Numbered from the stretch's first letter, positions 14,973-24,408 are shown. The stretch is DNA of 64,000 bases from Dokdonella_A sp049583635 (GCA_049583635.1 JBAUWF010000035.1:4278-68277), one strand, 5' to 3'. Notes: generated from the letters alone by a model not told the origin. Translations and numbers: made by a program.

Positions 14973-17650
14973 GACGTCCTTTCATCCTGCGCATCAGTCG
15001 TCACACCGCCCTCCTCGCTCTCCCCAGCGGCGAGAGGAGCGGCCGACAGCACCACCTCCGCGGCCGGCTCGCGCAGGTTGTAGCGCGAGGCCATGACCGC
15101 ACCGTAGGCGCCGGTTTGCGCGACCAGCAATACATCGCCTTCGCGGCACTCGGGCAGACGCCGGTTGCTGCCGAGGATGTCGCCTGATTCGCAGATCGGG
15201 CCGACGACCTGCACGAGGTCGGTCGACGTCTCGTCGAGCCGGGAGAGATTGACGATTTCGTGCCAGGCCTCGTACAGCGCAGGGCGCAACAGCGAGTTCA
15301 TGCCGGCGTCGATGCCGACGTAACATGTCGCGCCCTTGCGTTTGACCTGGGTGACGCGCGCCAGCAGCACAGCAGCATCCGCTACCGCGTAGCGACCCGG
15401 TTCCATCCACAGCGCGAACTGCGGGTAGGCGCGTTTGACTTCGCCGAGTGCGGAACCGAGAGCGGCGAGATCAAGGGGCACCTCGTCCGGCCGCGAAGCA
15501 ACTCCGAGCCCGCCTCCGATGTCGAGAATGCGTACGCGATCGAAATCCTCGGCGAGGCTTGCAAGCCCGGCATATATGTCGCGCCAGTGCATCGGGTCGA
15601 GCACACCGGAACCCAGATGCGCATGCAGCCCGACGATGCGCGCACCGTGCCGACGCGCGAGCCGGCGGAACTCGTCGAGATCATCCAGTGCGACACCGAA
15701 CTTGGACTGAGCGCCGCCGGTCCTGACCTTTTCGTGGTGACCGCGCCCGCTGCCGAGATCCACGCGCAGAAAAATCTCGCGATCGGTGAACACGTCGCCC
15801 CAATGCGCCAGTGGATGCACGGCATCGATCGTGACCGCAACGCCGGTCGCAACCGCTGCCTCGTATTCGGCGCGCGGCGCAAAGTTCGGCGTGAACAGGA
15901 TGCGCTCGGCGCCAAGTTCGGGCAGCGCACGGCACAGCGCTTCGACCTCCGGCCATGAGACGCACTCGAACGCGAAATCCGCATCGCGCAACGCACGCAG
16001 AATGGACGGGTGCGGATTGGCCTTGAGCGCGTAGTGCCAGCGATCGACTGCCGCGATCGACCCCAACGCCCGCGCGCGCTCCGCGACAGTCGGCAGATGA
16101 TAGACATAGCGCGGCGTGGAGTCAGCCGCGCAATCGAGCAGCCGTGTGACATCCTTGCGCCACCACGCAACGGGTGCCGGTGCCGCGGTGCCGTCGAGCG
16201 CTTGCCATGACGGGCCGAACACGATGCCGTCGTCGACGCGCATCGCTTCGGCCCGGATCAGCAGCGCATGCAGGCGTGGCAGCAGATCATCGACCAGCGC
16301 TTCGTCGACGACGAAGGTCAGATTGAGATTGTTCGATGACTGGCTGATCAGATGCACATCCAGCGCACCGAACTCGGCGAGTACCGCCGACAGCCGATGC
16401 AGCATCGCCCGCATGCCGCGGCCGACCAGCGTGATCGCTGCGCACGGCGCGATTACCTTGACCCTACAGATCCTTGCAAGATCCGCCGCCAGCGCCGACA
16501 CGACATCCGAATCGACCAGGTTCACGCTCGGATCAAGCGACACTGTCACATTGGTTTCGGCCGATCCGATCAAATCCACCGACAACCCGTGGTTACGGAA
16601 TTGATCGAAAACCGCGGCAAGGAAACCGACTTCCTGCCACATGCCGACCGTCTCCATCGACACCAGCACAACGCCCTTGCGCGCGCTGATCGCCTTGACG
16701 CTCGGCGCACCACGGGCTGCGTCGACAGCGATCATGGTGCCCGCGAGGTATGGTCGTGTGGTGTCCTTGATCACCAGCGGTACATGCGCCTTGCGCAGCG
16801 GATCCAGGCAGCGCGGATGCAATACACGGGCGCCGGTGGTAACGATTTCCTGGGCTTCGGCGTAATCGAGCTGCTTCAACAGGCGCGCTTCAGGGACCTG
16901 ACCCGGATCGGCACTGAACAGGCCCGGCACATCGGTCCAGATCTCGACCACCTCGGCATCGAGCAGGACCCCGAAATATGCCGCCGACGTGTCCGATCCG
17001 CCACGCCCGAGCACGACTGTCTCGCCGGTCTCGTTGCGCGCGACGAAGCCCTGCGTCAGAAATACCGCACCGCGCATGGACAGCCTTTGCGCGAAGGCCG
17101 GATCGTGTGCAACTTCTACGGATGCCGAGAGGTAACGACTCCAGTCGCTACGGTTCGGCAACGTGCACGCGTGCAGATGCTCGCGCGCATCGAGCCACTG
17201 CGCATCGAGTCCGCGGGCGTTCAGGCACGCGACGCCGAGTGTGCTCGACAGCAACTCGCCGTGCGCGAGCACTTCTGCTTGCCACGGCAAGGCCGATTCC
17301 GCACCGCGCTGCTCGCCCAGCAGGAGACTCAAACCATCAAAGCAGTCGTCAAGTGGCTTGCATTGCGCCACTTCCAACTCGCGCATCAGCTCATGATGAT
17401 CTTTTCGCAGAATCGCCACTGCACTTGCGGCCTGCGCTGCCATGCCGGGCAGGCACAGTGACGCCAGCCGATCGGTGACACCCGACAACGCCGACACCAC
17501 AATCAGCACGCGCGCGCCGCGCCTGCGGTGTGCGCGCACGACGGCTTCGATACTGCGCCAACATGCGGCGGTCGCGACGCTGGTACCGCCGAACTTGACG
17601 ACGATCCAGGGTGCCGTCGGCTCCGGCGCAGGTGCGGGGTCGGGACTCAC
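14969..17650 (-). CDS. lysAC: Bifunctional aspartate kinase / diaminopimelate decarboxylase
   Basis: 893 residues from the GTG chosen here (KFGG about 18 residues in); another in-frame GTG at 17737 would add 29 residues that translate a hairpin and T-tract, so it is disfavoured. The N-terminal half is aspartokinase (VVKFGGTSVA; GRGGSDTSA substrate motif) with ACT regulatory domains. The C-terminal half is group IV PLP decarboxylase: PLP lysine in YALKANPHP, HLGSGV, ILDIGGGLGV, MEPGRYAV, CESGDILG. The fusion carries out the first and last steps of DAP-route lysine synthesis and is characteristic of Lysobacterales. It is followed, with overlap, by murL and murD2. Feedback control by lysine through the ACT domains is expected for the family. 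Confidence 0.93.
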   Translation of the reverse strand: MSPDPAPAPEPTAPWIVVKFGGTSVATAACWRSIEAVVRAHRRRGARVLIVVSALSGVTDRLASLCLPGMAAQAASAVAILRKDHHELMRELEVAQCKPLDDCFDGLSLLLGEQRGAESALPWQAEVLAHGELLSSTLGVACLNARGLDAQWLDAREHLHACTLPNRSDWSRYLSASVEVAHDPAFAQRLSMRGAVFLTQGFVARNETGETVVLGRGGSDTSAAYFGVLLDAEVVEIWTDVPGLFSADPGQVPEARLLKQLDYAEAQEIVTTGARVLHPRCLDPLRKAHVPLVIKDTTRPYLAGTMIAVDAARGAPSVKAISARKGVVLVSMETVGMWQEVGFLAAVFDQFRNHGLSVDLIGSAETNVTVSLDPSVNLVDSDVVSALAADLARICRVKVIAPCAAITLVGRGMRAMLHRLSAVLAEFGALDVHLISQSSNNLNLTFVVDEALVDDLLPRLHALLIRAEAMRVDDGIVFGPSWQALDGTAAPAPVAWWRKDVTRLLDCAADSTPRYVYHLPTVAERARALGSIAAVDRWHYALKANPHPSILRALRDADFAFECVSWPEVEALCRALPELGAERILFTPNFAPRAEYEAAVATGVAVTIDAVHPLAHWGDVFTDREIFLRVDLGSGRGHHEKVRTGGAQSKFGVALDDLDEFRRLARRHGARIVGLHAHLGSGVLDPMHWRDIYAGLASLAEDFDRVRILDIGGGLGVASRPDEVPLDLAALGSALGEVKRAYPQFALWMEPGRYAVADAAVLLARVTQVKRKGATCYVGIDAGMNSLLRPALYEAWHEIVNLSRLDETSTDLVQVVGPICESGDILGSNRRLPECREGDVLLVAQTGAYGAVMASRYNLREPAAEVVLSAAPLAAGESEEGGVTTDAQDERTS

Positions 17651-17664
17651 CAAGGGACACGGCC

Positions 17665-17698
17665 AAAAAAGGGCGAAGGCCGCATTCTTTCGTGCGGC
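17665..17698 (-). promoter_or_regulatory. Hairpin followed by T-tract in the lysAC leader
   Basis: On the minus strand GCCGCA and TGCGGC form a perfect 6-bp stem with an 8-base loop (17679-17698); eight bases later comes a run of six T (17665-17670), just before the GTG at 17650. This resembles an attenuator or weak terminator. No lysine-riboswitch core was recognised. The distance between stem and T-run is longer than in a standard intrinsic terminator. Confidence 0.35.
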
Positions 17699-17737
17699 GC
17701 GATGTAACGCAACGCCAGTGAACGGGACTGCATCCAC

Positions 17738-18256
17738 TTTCCGCTAGATGATCCGTTTTCGCGACCGGCCAAACGTCGCAGCGACTGCGAAACAGCCGTC
17801 ATGCCGAATGCGACTGTCCGGGCCAGATCCCGCTTTGGTACTCGGCAAAGTTGGTGCGGTCATCTGGTCGCCATGGAAACGTCGCCGCAGGGTCGAGTTC
17901 TCCTCGTTTGGTGTTGATACTCGACCAAACCGGCGCCACAGGCGCTGCCGCGAACGCCATGGAATTCCCTGCAACAGGCGGAGGTCAGCGCAACGGCGAG
18001 GTTGAATTTCCGGGGGTCGGATATGGCGTTTGACCGATCCCCGGGCGGGTTCACAGTCTTGCTGCGCCACGACCGCGGCGCCGACGAAGGTTGCTGGGTT
18101 CGCGCGAGCATGGCGAATTGAGCAATTGACAGGCAGTCTGCCCGACTCGCATGAAAGCGGCAGGCGATGCGACAATCCCCTCGCCAGCGGCAACTTCGTC
18201 GGACCGTACGCTGCCGGCGTAAGGTGGTGGCCTCGCCGCTCCGCCGCGGAGGATTG
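17738..18256. other. Non-coding gap between lysAC and the molybdenum hydroxylase genes
   Basis: About 520 bp separating divergent units. I see no convincing protein (open frames here have no recognisable domain), no tRNA and no clear hairpin. A TTGACA at about 18125 lacks a good -10 partner. It should contain the promoters of both directions. Confidence 0.5.
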
Positions 18257-18784
18257 ATGCAGGACTTACGCAAGGGCCCGAAGCCCCCCCCGGCCGTCTC
18301 GACTGTCAGTGGCGAGGTCGAGGCCCGGGCCGTTCGCATCAACGGCAAGCCCTACTACCACGATGGCGACGAAAGCATGCCACTGCTGTGGTTTCTGCGC
18401 GACGCGCTGCGCCTGACCGGCACCAAGTACGGTTGCGGCATTGGCGCCTGCGGGGCCTGCACGGTGCTGCTCGACGGCGCCGCCGTGCGATCGTGCCGAA
18501 CGCCGATGCAGGCCGTCGCCGGGCGTTCCGTCACGACCATCGAAGGCCTCGAAACCGACAAGTTGCATCCGCTGCAGCAGGCCTGGATCGACGAGGACGT
18601 CTCACAATGCGGCTATTGTCAGGCCGGACAGATCATGGCGGCGCTGGGCCTGCTCAAACGCAAACCCAGGCCGACTGATGCCGATATCGCCACGCTCGGC
18701 AACCTGTGCCGTTGTGGCACCTATCCGCGCATCCGCCGCGCGATCTTGCGCGCCGCCGAGCGCATGCACGCTGCGAAGAAATGA
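18257..18784 (+). CDS. iorA: (2Fe-2S) subunit of isoquinoline 1-oxidoreductase-type molybdenum hydroxylase
   Basis: 175 residues; the start at 18257 is chosen for the GGAGG 5 bases upstream. It has the xanthine-oxidase-family small-subunit layout: a plant-type ferredoxin cluster (KYGCGIGACGACTVLLDG with a later RSC) then the helical second cluster (SQCGYCQAGQIM ... GNLCRCGTYPRI). It passes electrons from the molybdopterin subunit encoded next, whose ATG overlaps this stop. Substrates in the family are N-heterocycles or aldehydes; this one is unknown. No FAD subunit adjoins, as in IorAB-type two-subunit enzymes. Confidence 0.9.
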   Translation: MQDLRKGPKPPPAVSTVSGEVEARAVRINGKPYYHDGDESMPLLWFLRDALRLTGTKYGCGIGACGACTVLLDGAAVRSCRTPMQAVAGRSVTTIEGLETDKLHPLQQAWIDEDVSQCGYCQAGQIMAALGLLKRKPRPTDADIATLGNLCRCGTYPRIRRAILRAAERMHAAKK

Positions 18785-21042
18785 CCGACGCTGCCCCCAA
18801 TCCCGGCCGGCGTCGCTTCCTCGCGGTCACATTGACCGCTTCGGGGGCGTTGCTGGTCGGAACCTGCCTGGCCAAGGCCACCGATGCGCTGCTGCCGCCG
18901 GAGTTGATCGGCGACGACCTGACACGGATCGGGCCGTTCGTGCGCATTGAACGCGACAATCGCGTCGTCATCGGCGCACGCGGCTGCGAAATCGGCCAAG
19001 GGGTGATGACCTCGCTGCCAATGCTCGTAGCCGATGAACTGGACGTCGACTGGGCGCAGGTGCGCGTCATCCAGTTGCCCTACGGCTATATCGAAACCGA
19101 CCAGGGACCGACCAATCGATACGGCAACCAGCACGCAGGCGGCAGCACCAGCATTCCGAATGGCTGGGCTGATCTGCGCGAAGCCGGTGCGGCTGCGCGC
19201 TGGCTGCTGATTCAGGCAGCCGCGGCCGAGTGGCATCTGCCGGCTGCGCAGTTGCAAACCGGATCCGGGAAAGTGCGCGCACCGGATGGCCGCGCGCTGA
19301 CCTACGGTGCGCTGGCGCGCAGCGCCGCCGCGCTCGATCCGCCGACGCAACCGATGACGCTGAAGAACCCCGTTGAGTACCGTGTCATCGGCAAGCCGAC
19401 ACGCGTGGTCGACGCACGCGACATCGTCACCGGGCGCAGCACATTCGGCATCGATGCTTATCATGCCGGTGCCCTGACAGCCGTGATGCTGCGCTGCCCG
19501 CACCTGGATGGATCGCTCGACACGCTCGATGACAGCGCCGCGCGCAAACTGCCGGGCGTGAGGGATGTCGTGGTCATTGCCGGCCCGAAGCCCGACGCTG
19601 CATTCAGCGGCGCGCTGGCCGCGGGCATAGCCGTGCTGGCCGACGCTACCTGGGCTGCCCTGAAAGGCCGCGAAGCGCTGAAGGTTACCTGGAAGCCCGG
19701 TCCATGGACCAGGGAATCGAGTGCCTCTTTGCGCGTCGCCGCGAACGCCGCGCTCAACAACGATGAGAACGGCGTCGGAGTACGCCGTGATGGTGACCTG
19801 GCGAAGGCACGCAAACATGCGCACCACGTGGTCGAGGCCCGCTACGAGGTCCCGTTTCTGGCCCACGCCACCATGGAACCGCCGGCCGCTTTGATCGATA
19901 TAACCAAGAACAACGCGCTTCTGATTGCTTCGCTGCAAAACCCCGATGGCGCCTCGCAAGTCATCAGCTCACTGACCGGCCTGCCACGCAAGGCGATCGA
20001 CATCCGCATGACGCGCGCCGGCGGCGGTTTCGGGCGGCGTCTCAAGAACGACTACGTCGCCGAAGCGGTATTGATCGCGAAAGCCGCCGGCAAGCCGGTC
20101 AAGCTGCTGTGGACGCGCGAGGATGATCTGCAACACGACTTCTACCGACCGTTTGGCGTACACGCGATGACCGCGACGCTGGATCGCGCAAAACGCGTGA
20201 CCGGCTGGGCACACCGATGCGCCGCGACGCCACGCAACTACCGCGACGAAGGTCTCAAGGACGCACCGATCTGGATAGGCTGTCTCGAACCGGATGATTT
20301 TCCGGCGGGTCTCGTGCCGAACCTCGAGAAAACCTTCTATCCCGTTCAGTCGGGCATGCCGCGCGGATGGTGGCGCGCGCCGCTGCACACGTTCATCACA
20401 TTTGCCGAGCAGGCGTTCATCGACGAGATCGCCCACGAAACCAGGCAGGACGCGGTGAACCTTCGTCTCGCGATGCTCGGAGACGCGCGCCTGTTGCCGT
20501 ATCGCGGCCACGGAGGGCCCACGTTCGACACGGCCCGGCTCGCCAATGTGCTGACGCGATGCGCCGACAAGATCGGTTGGGACAAGAAACGCAGCGACGG
20601 TCATGGAATCGGCATCGCCTGCCATTTCACGTTCGGTGGCTATGCCGCGAATGCGTTCGAAGTTTCGGTGAGAGACGGCAAACTTCGAATCCATCGCGCA
20701 CTGTGCGTGATCGATGTCGGACGCGTCGTCAATCCGCTCGGCGTCGAGGCACAGATGATGGGTGGCACCATCGACGGCATATCAAGCGCCCTCAATCTAC
20801 GGATCACCGTCAAGAACGGGCAGGTGCAACAGAGCAACTTCCCGGATTACCGCTTGATGGGAATGGCACAGGCCCCGAAGAGCGTCGAAGTCGAGATTGT
20901 CCAGTCGGATGCAGCGCCCAGCGGTGCCGGCGAAATGGGCATTCCATGCGCAGCGCCGGCTCTGGCCAATGCGATCTTCGCAGCGACCACAGTCCGCGTC
21001 CGCACACTGCCGATCATGCCTGAGTTGTTGCGGATGTTGTGA
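18781..21042 (+). CDS. iorB: Molybdopterin subunit of isoquinoline 1-oxidoreductase-type hydroxylase (Tat exported)
   Basis: 753 residues, starting at the ATG that overlaps the iorA stop. The N-terminus GRRRFLAVTLTASGALLVG is a Tat signal, so the folded cofactor enzyme is probably periplasmic. Family features include GCEIGQGVMTSLPM, LQNPDGASQV, RAGGGFGRRL (cofactor loop) and the C-terminal GEMGIPCAAPALANAI, holding the glutamate that acts as base in the family. It hydroxylates a heteroaromatic or aldehyde substrate using water and sends electrons to iorA and probably a membrane cytochrome. No XdhC/CoxI maturation gene is within the window. Confidence 0.9.
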   Translation: MTDAAPNPGRRRFLAVTLTASGALLVGTCLAKATDALLPPELIGDDLTRIGPFVRIERDNRVVIGARGCEIGQGVMTSLPMLVADELDVDWAQVRVIQLPYGYIETDQGPTNRYGNQHAGGSTSIPNGWADLREAGAAARWLLIQAAAAEWHLPAAQLQTGSGKVRAPDGRALTYGALARSAAALDPPTQPMTLKNPVEYRVIGKPTRVVDARDIVTGRSTFGIDAYHAGALTAVMLRCPHLDGSLDTLDDSAARKLPGVRDVVVIAGPKPDAAFSGALAAGIAVLADATWAALKGREALKVTWKPGPWTRESSASLRVAANAALNNDENGVGVRRDGDLAKARKHAHHVVEARYEVPFLAHATMEPPAALIDITKNNALLIASLQNPDGASQVISSLTGLPRKAIDIRMTRAGGGFGRRLKNDYVAEAVLIAKAAGKPVKLLWTREDDLQHDFYRPFGVHAMTATLDRAKRVTGWAHRCAATPRNYRDEGLKDAPIWIGCLEPDDFPAGLVPNLEKTFYPVQSGMPRGWWRAPLHTFITFAEQAFIDEIAHETRQDAVNLRLAMLGDARLLPYRGHGGPTFDTARLANVLTRCADKIGWDKKRSDGHGIGIACHFTFGGYAANAFEVSVRDGKLRIHRALCVIDVGRVVNPLGVEAQMMGGTIDGISSALNLRITVKNGQVQQSNFPDYRLMGMAQAPKSVEVEIVQSDAAPSGAGEMGIPCAAPALANAIFAATTVRVRTLPIMPELLRML

Positions 21043-21085
21043 TCGGGCTGCGCCCGTTCCGTTCGCCTCGGCGGCGAGCGGGCTA

Positions 21086-21116
21086 CTTTTGGCATTGCCC
21101 CAAAAGCAGCCAAAAG
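21086..21116. repeat. Nested hairpins (CTTTTGGC palindrome), REP-like
   Basis: CTTTTGGC at 21086-21093 can pair with GCCAAAAG at 21109-21116 (8 bp), or its first seven bases with CCAAAAG at 21100-21106. The motif sits 44 bp after the iorB stop in a 313-bp gap that otherwise shows no gene. Similar CTTTTGG/CCAAAAG intergenic repeats occur in related genomes (from memory). It may also serve as a terminator. Confidence 0.45.
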
Positions 21117-21355
21117 GTCCAGTGGCCGGACGCGGTGGCTGGTTTCGCTTGCGGCACCAGCTTCCCTGCGCTTCTCGCCGCCGCGTACGGCCCCAGGATC
21201 AAGAGCGGTTTCGATGTGCCTGCTGTTGGGTCCCGTTGGTGGCGCCGGGTGGCGGGCGAAAAGCCCGCAGGGCGGCGCGAGGGATATCCTGTCGGCGGAA
21301 CCCTTGCGACAGCGTCACAGCAGACGAGAGAAGCCAGGAAACAGGAAGCGAGTCG

Positions 21356-22297
21356 ATGACAAACACCGATTCAACAACTAAAACGCGCCCGGTCCTCGTC
21401 ATCCACGGTGGCGCCGGCGTTATCCGCGAAACGCTGACGACGAAGAAAGAAAAGCGCGTGCGCGCCGATCTCGAAAGCGCACTGCATGCCGGATATACGA
21501 TCCTGAGGAACGGCGGAAGCAGCATCGATGCGGTCAGCGGTGCAGTTGTGGCGCTGGAAGATGCTCCGTATTTCAATGCCGGCAAGGGCGCCGTGTTTAC
21601 CCACGATGGTCACAACGAACTCGATGCGGCGATCATGGATGGCGCGACCCTGCAGGCCGGCGCAGTCGCGGGCGTGCGTCGCGTGAGAAATCCGGTCCTG
21701 CTCGCGCGTGCAATCATGGAGCGATCGCCACACGTAATGCTGTCCGGCGACGGCGCCGAGAAATTCGCGCAATCTTTCGGCATCGAGCTGGTCGATCCGT
21801 CGTACTTTCGCACCGATGAGCGCTGGCAGGAATTGCAGCAGGCGTTGAGAGTCGATACGCACGGACGATCCGCTCGCACAATCCATTACGGCACCGTCGG
21901 CGCTGTGGCGCTGGACGCGAAAGGACATCTCGCCGCGGCAACTTCGACCGGCGGCACCACCGACAAACGCTGGGGCCGCGTCGGCGACTCGCCGATCATC
22001 GGTGCCGGCACCTACGCCAACGCGCATTGCGCGGTCTCGGCAACCGGCTGGGGCGAGTATTTCCTGCGCGTTGTCGCTGCGCACGCCATCTGCGCACGCA
22101 TGGAGTATTGCGGGGAATCGATGGTGCGGGCGGCCGAACAAGTCATCATGCACGCAATCCCCGACCTCGGCGGCGACGGCGGTGCAATCGCGCTCGATTC
22201 CGACGGTAATTTCGCAACGCCGTTCAACACCGAAGGCATGTACCGCGGCTGGGTCGATCGCGACGGCACGTCGCACATCGCGATTCTGGAAGGCTAG
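21356..22297 (+). CDS. iaaA: Isoaspartyl peptidase / plant-type L-asparaginase
   Basis: 313 residues from the ATG at 21356, preceded by AGGAAGCG. Ntn-hydrolase of the IaaA/EcAIII type: VIHGGAGV at the N-terminus, FNAGKGAVFT, then the autocleavage site YGTVGAVALD, whose threonine becomes the nucleophile of the beta subunit, and AAATSTGGTTDKRWGRVGDSPIIGAGTYA. It hydrolyses isoaspartyl dipeptides and L-asparagine and is normally cytoplasmic; no signal peptide is seen. Its last 4 bases overlap the 3' end of the convergent histidine-kinase gene. Confidence 0.92.
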   Translation: MTNTDSTTKTRPVLVIHGGAGVIRETLTTKKEKRVRADLESALHAGYTILRNGGSSIDAVSGAVVALEDAPYFNAGKGAVFTHDGHNELDAAIMDGATLQAGAVAGVRRVRNPVLLARAIMERSPHVMLSGDGAEKFAQSFGIELVDPSYFRTDERWQELQQALRVDTHGRSARTIHYGTVGAVALDAKGHLAAATSTGGTTDKRWGRVGDSPIIGAGTYANAHCAVSATGWGEYFLRVVAAHAICARMEYCGESMVRAAEQVIMHAIPDLGGDGGAIALDSDGNFATPFNTEGMYRGWVDRDGTSHIAILEG

Positions 22298-23649
22298 CGC
22301 GGCAGTGTGATTTCGATCAGCAGGCCGCCGTCGTTGGCGTTGCGCGCAACGATGCGGCCGTTGTGCCGTTCGATCGCGCTACGCGCGATCGCGAGACCGA
22401 GTCCGGTACCGCCGCTGGAACGGGTGCGCGCGCTGTCGGTACGGTAGAACGGCTCGAACAATCGATCCAGCTCCTCCGCCGCAACACCGGGCCCGTGATC
22501 GCGCACGCTGATCATCGCGCGCCCGTTGTCGGCAGGATCGCAGATCAGACGCACGCCGACCGTACTGCCGTCGGCGGTATGGGCCAGCGCGTTGCGGATG
22601 ACGTTTTCGAATGCGCTGTAGAGCGCGTCGCGCCAGCCGGATATCGTAATGCGCTCGCACTCGACCAGCAGCACCTTGCGTCCGCGCGGTGCACCTTCGT
22701 AACCGGCGTTGGCGATCACGTCTTCGAGCAATTCGTCGAGCGCGATCGTGTCGCGTGCCGGATGTTCGGCGGTTTCAAGGCGCGACAATTCGAGTGATTG
22801 CGCGAGCATCGCTTCGAGCCGGTCGGATTCGAGTTCGATACGGTCAAGCGCGGCATGCCGGCCGGCGCCGTCGCCATCGCGCGCAAGTTCCAGCGCAACG
22901 CGCAGTCGCGCGAGTGGCGAGCGCAGCTCGTGCGACACGTCGCGCACCAGACGGCGCTGGCTCTCGACCAGCGCCTTGATGCGCTCCGCCATGCGGTCGA
23001 ACTCGCTGGCCAGCGCAGTCATTTCAGTACTGCGCCCGAAGCGCAACCGGCCAACCCGCGCATCGAGATTGCCCTGCGCGAAGCGACGCGCACTCGCGCG
23101 TACACGATCGAGCGGCGAGGTGACGTACCAGGCGAGCAACAGGCTGAGTATCGCGCTGATCAGCATCGCGATCGCGAGATTGCTCCAGAAGGTGCCGGGG
23201 CGGTGGTAGATCAGGCGGGTCAGGAAATTGCCTTGCAGTTTCGCGACTGCCACATAACGCGGTCCGCCACGCGTTCCGATCACGCGCGTGCGGATTTTTT
23301 CCGAATCGCTTCGCGACAACGACGTGGCGTTGGCGAACGCGGCGCGCACGTCCGCGGGAGGTTCACGACCGAGCAGTTCGCGACCATCGGGCATGAACAC
23401 ATAGGTGCCGAGCGGATGGCTGCCGGCGCCGCTTTGCAACCAGCGCCGCACCTCGTCGATGCCTTCGTGGCGCAGCTTGCGTGCGGTTCGGTGCAATTGA
23501 TCGTCCAGCGCTGCCTGAAGGCGCGTGATGTCGTAGCCCGGAAGCTTTTCGGTCTCGAAGTGACTCGTGCTGATCCACGCGAACGCGACCAGCATCGCGA
23601 CCGTCGCGAACCAGAACGCGGCAAACAGACGCCAGAACAGACGGCGCAT
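22294..23649 (-). CDS. Sensor histidine kinase, CpxA-like
   Basis: 451 residues: TM1 (about residues 9-26), a ~135-residue periplasmic sensor region, TM2 (about 155-175), HAMP, HisKA with SHELRSPLARLR (phospho-His near residue 238), and HATPase motifs N (NVIRNALAH), G1 (DHGPGV) and G2 (GGTGLGLAIA). It is encoded after the response regulator with a TGATG stop-start overlap. The overall plan, and a CpxR-type box upstream of the pair, suggest an envelope-stress CpxA homologue. No cpxP gene is nearby. Confidence 0.88.
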   Translation of the reverse strand: MRRLFWRLFAAFWFATVAMLVAFAWISTSHFETEKLPGYDITRLQAALDDQLHRTARKLRHEGIDEVRRWLQSGAGSHPLGTYVFMPDGRELLGREPPADVRAAFANATSLSRSDSEKIRTRVIGTRGGPRYVAVAKLQGNFLTRLIYHRPGTFWSNLAIAMLISAILSLLLAWYVTSPLDRVRASARRFAQGNLDARVGRLRFGRSTEMTALASEFDRMAERIKALVESQRRLVRDVSHELRSPLARLRVALELARDGDGAGRHAALDRIELESDRLEAMLAQSLELSRLETAEHPARDTIALDELLEDVIANAGYEGAPRGRKVLLVECERITISGWRDALYSAFENVIRNALAHTADGSTVGVRLICDPADNGRAMISVRDHGPGVAAEELDRLFEPFYRTDSARTRSSGGTGLGLAIARSAIERHNGRIVARNANDGGLLIEITLPR

Positions 23650-24347
23650 CAGATGTCGTCCAGGCGCCGGAGCAGATAGCCGCTGCGATGAATCGTCGTG
23701 ATCGGCGAATTGCCATCCACGGCATTGCCGAGCTTGCGACGCAGATTGGAAATGTGCACGTCGATCGAGCGGTCGAACGGTCCGAGCGGTCGCCCGAGCA
23801 CAGTTTGCGAAATCTGCTCCTTGCTGACGACGCGACCGGTTTCGCGCAGCAGCAATGCGAGCAGATCGAATTCGGTGGCGGTCAACGTGATCGGCTCATC
23901 GTCGATGGTGACGCTGCGCGATGCGGCGCGCAGCCAGATCGACCCGTTGTGAAGATCGGTCAGTGTCTCGCTGCCCTCGCCGCGTGCGCGTCGGAGGACT
24001 GCGCGTAAACGCGCGGCGAGTTCGCGCGGATTGCATGGTTTCGGCAGATAGTCGTCGGCACCGAGTTCGAGCCCGAGGATGCGGTCGATATCTTCGCCGA
24101 GGGCGGTCAGCATCAACACCGGCACGGCTGACTCGCGACGCAGTTCGCGCAACAGATCGAGCCCCGACCGTCCCGGCATCATCACATCGAGCACCAGCGC
24201 GTCGAACGCCTGCTCGCGCAGCGCGGCAAGCGCGGCTTCCGCATCGTGCGCCAGCGCGATCTCGAACCCCTCACGTACCAGGAAATCGCGCAGCAGCGAA
24301 GTGAGTTCCTGATCATCGTCGACCAGCAGGATGCGGGGAGCGTTCAT
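23649..24347 (-). CDS. Response regulator, OmpR/CpxR family
   Basis: 232 residues. Receiver domain with acidic pocket VDDD near the N-terminus, phospho-acceptor Asp in LVLDVMMPGRSG (about residue 54), LTALG and the conserved Lys in LPKPCNPREL; then an OmpR-type winged helix (TEFDLLALLLRETGRVVSKEQI, DVHISNLRRKLG, TTIHRSGYLL). Partner of the kinase encoded next. A near-consensus CpxR box 62-76 bp upstream of its start suggests autoregulation. Confidence 0.9.
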   Translation of the reverse strand: MNAPRILLVDDDQELTSLLRDFLVREGFEIALAHDAEAALAALREQAFDALVLDVMMPGRSGLDLLRELRRESAVPVLMLTALGEDIDRILGLELGADDYLPKPCNPRELAARLRAVLRRARGEGSETLTDLHNGSIWLRAASRSVTIDDEPITLTATEFDLLALLLRETGRVVSKEQISQTVLGRPLGPFDRSIDVHISNLRRKLGNAVDGNSPITTIHRSGYLLRRLDDI

Positions 24348-24391
24348 CGGCCAAGCATAACCCCGCCCGGCCGCCGGACAGCGGGCGTTTG

Positions 24392-24406
24392 CACGCAGAT
24401 TGCGTG
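24392..24406. promoter_or_regulatory. Inverted repeat CACGCA-N3-TGCGTG upstream of the response-regulator gene
   Basis: Perfect 6-bp arms with a 3-base spacer, lying between the CpxR-like box and the regulator start. It may be a binding site for another factor or chance. Confidence 0.35.
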
Positions 24407-24408
24407 GC

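Noticed and set aside
17738..18256. Lysine riboswitch upstream of lysAC
   Set aside because: None of the conserved aptamer core was recognised.
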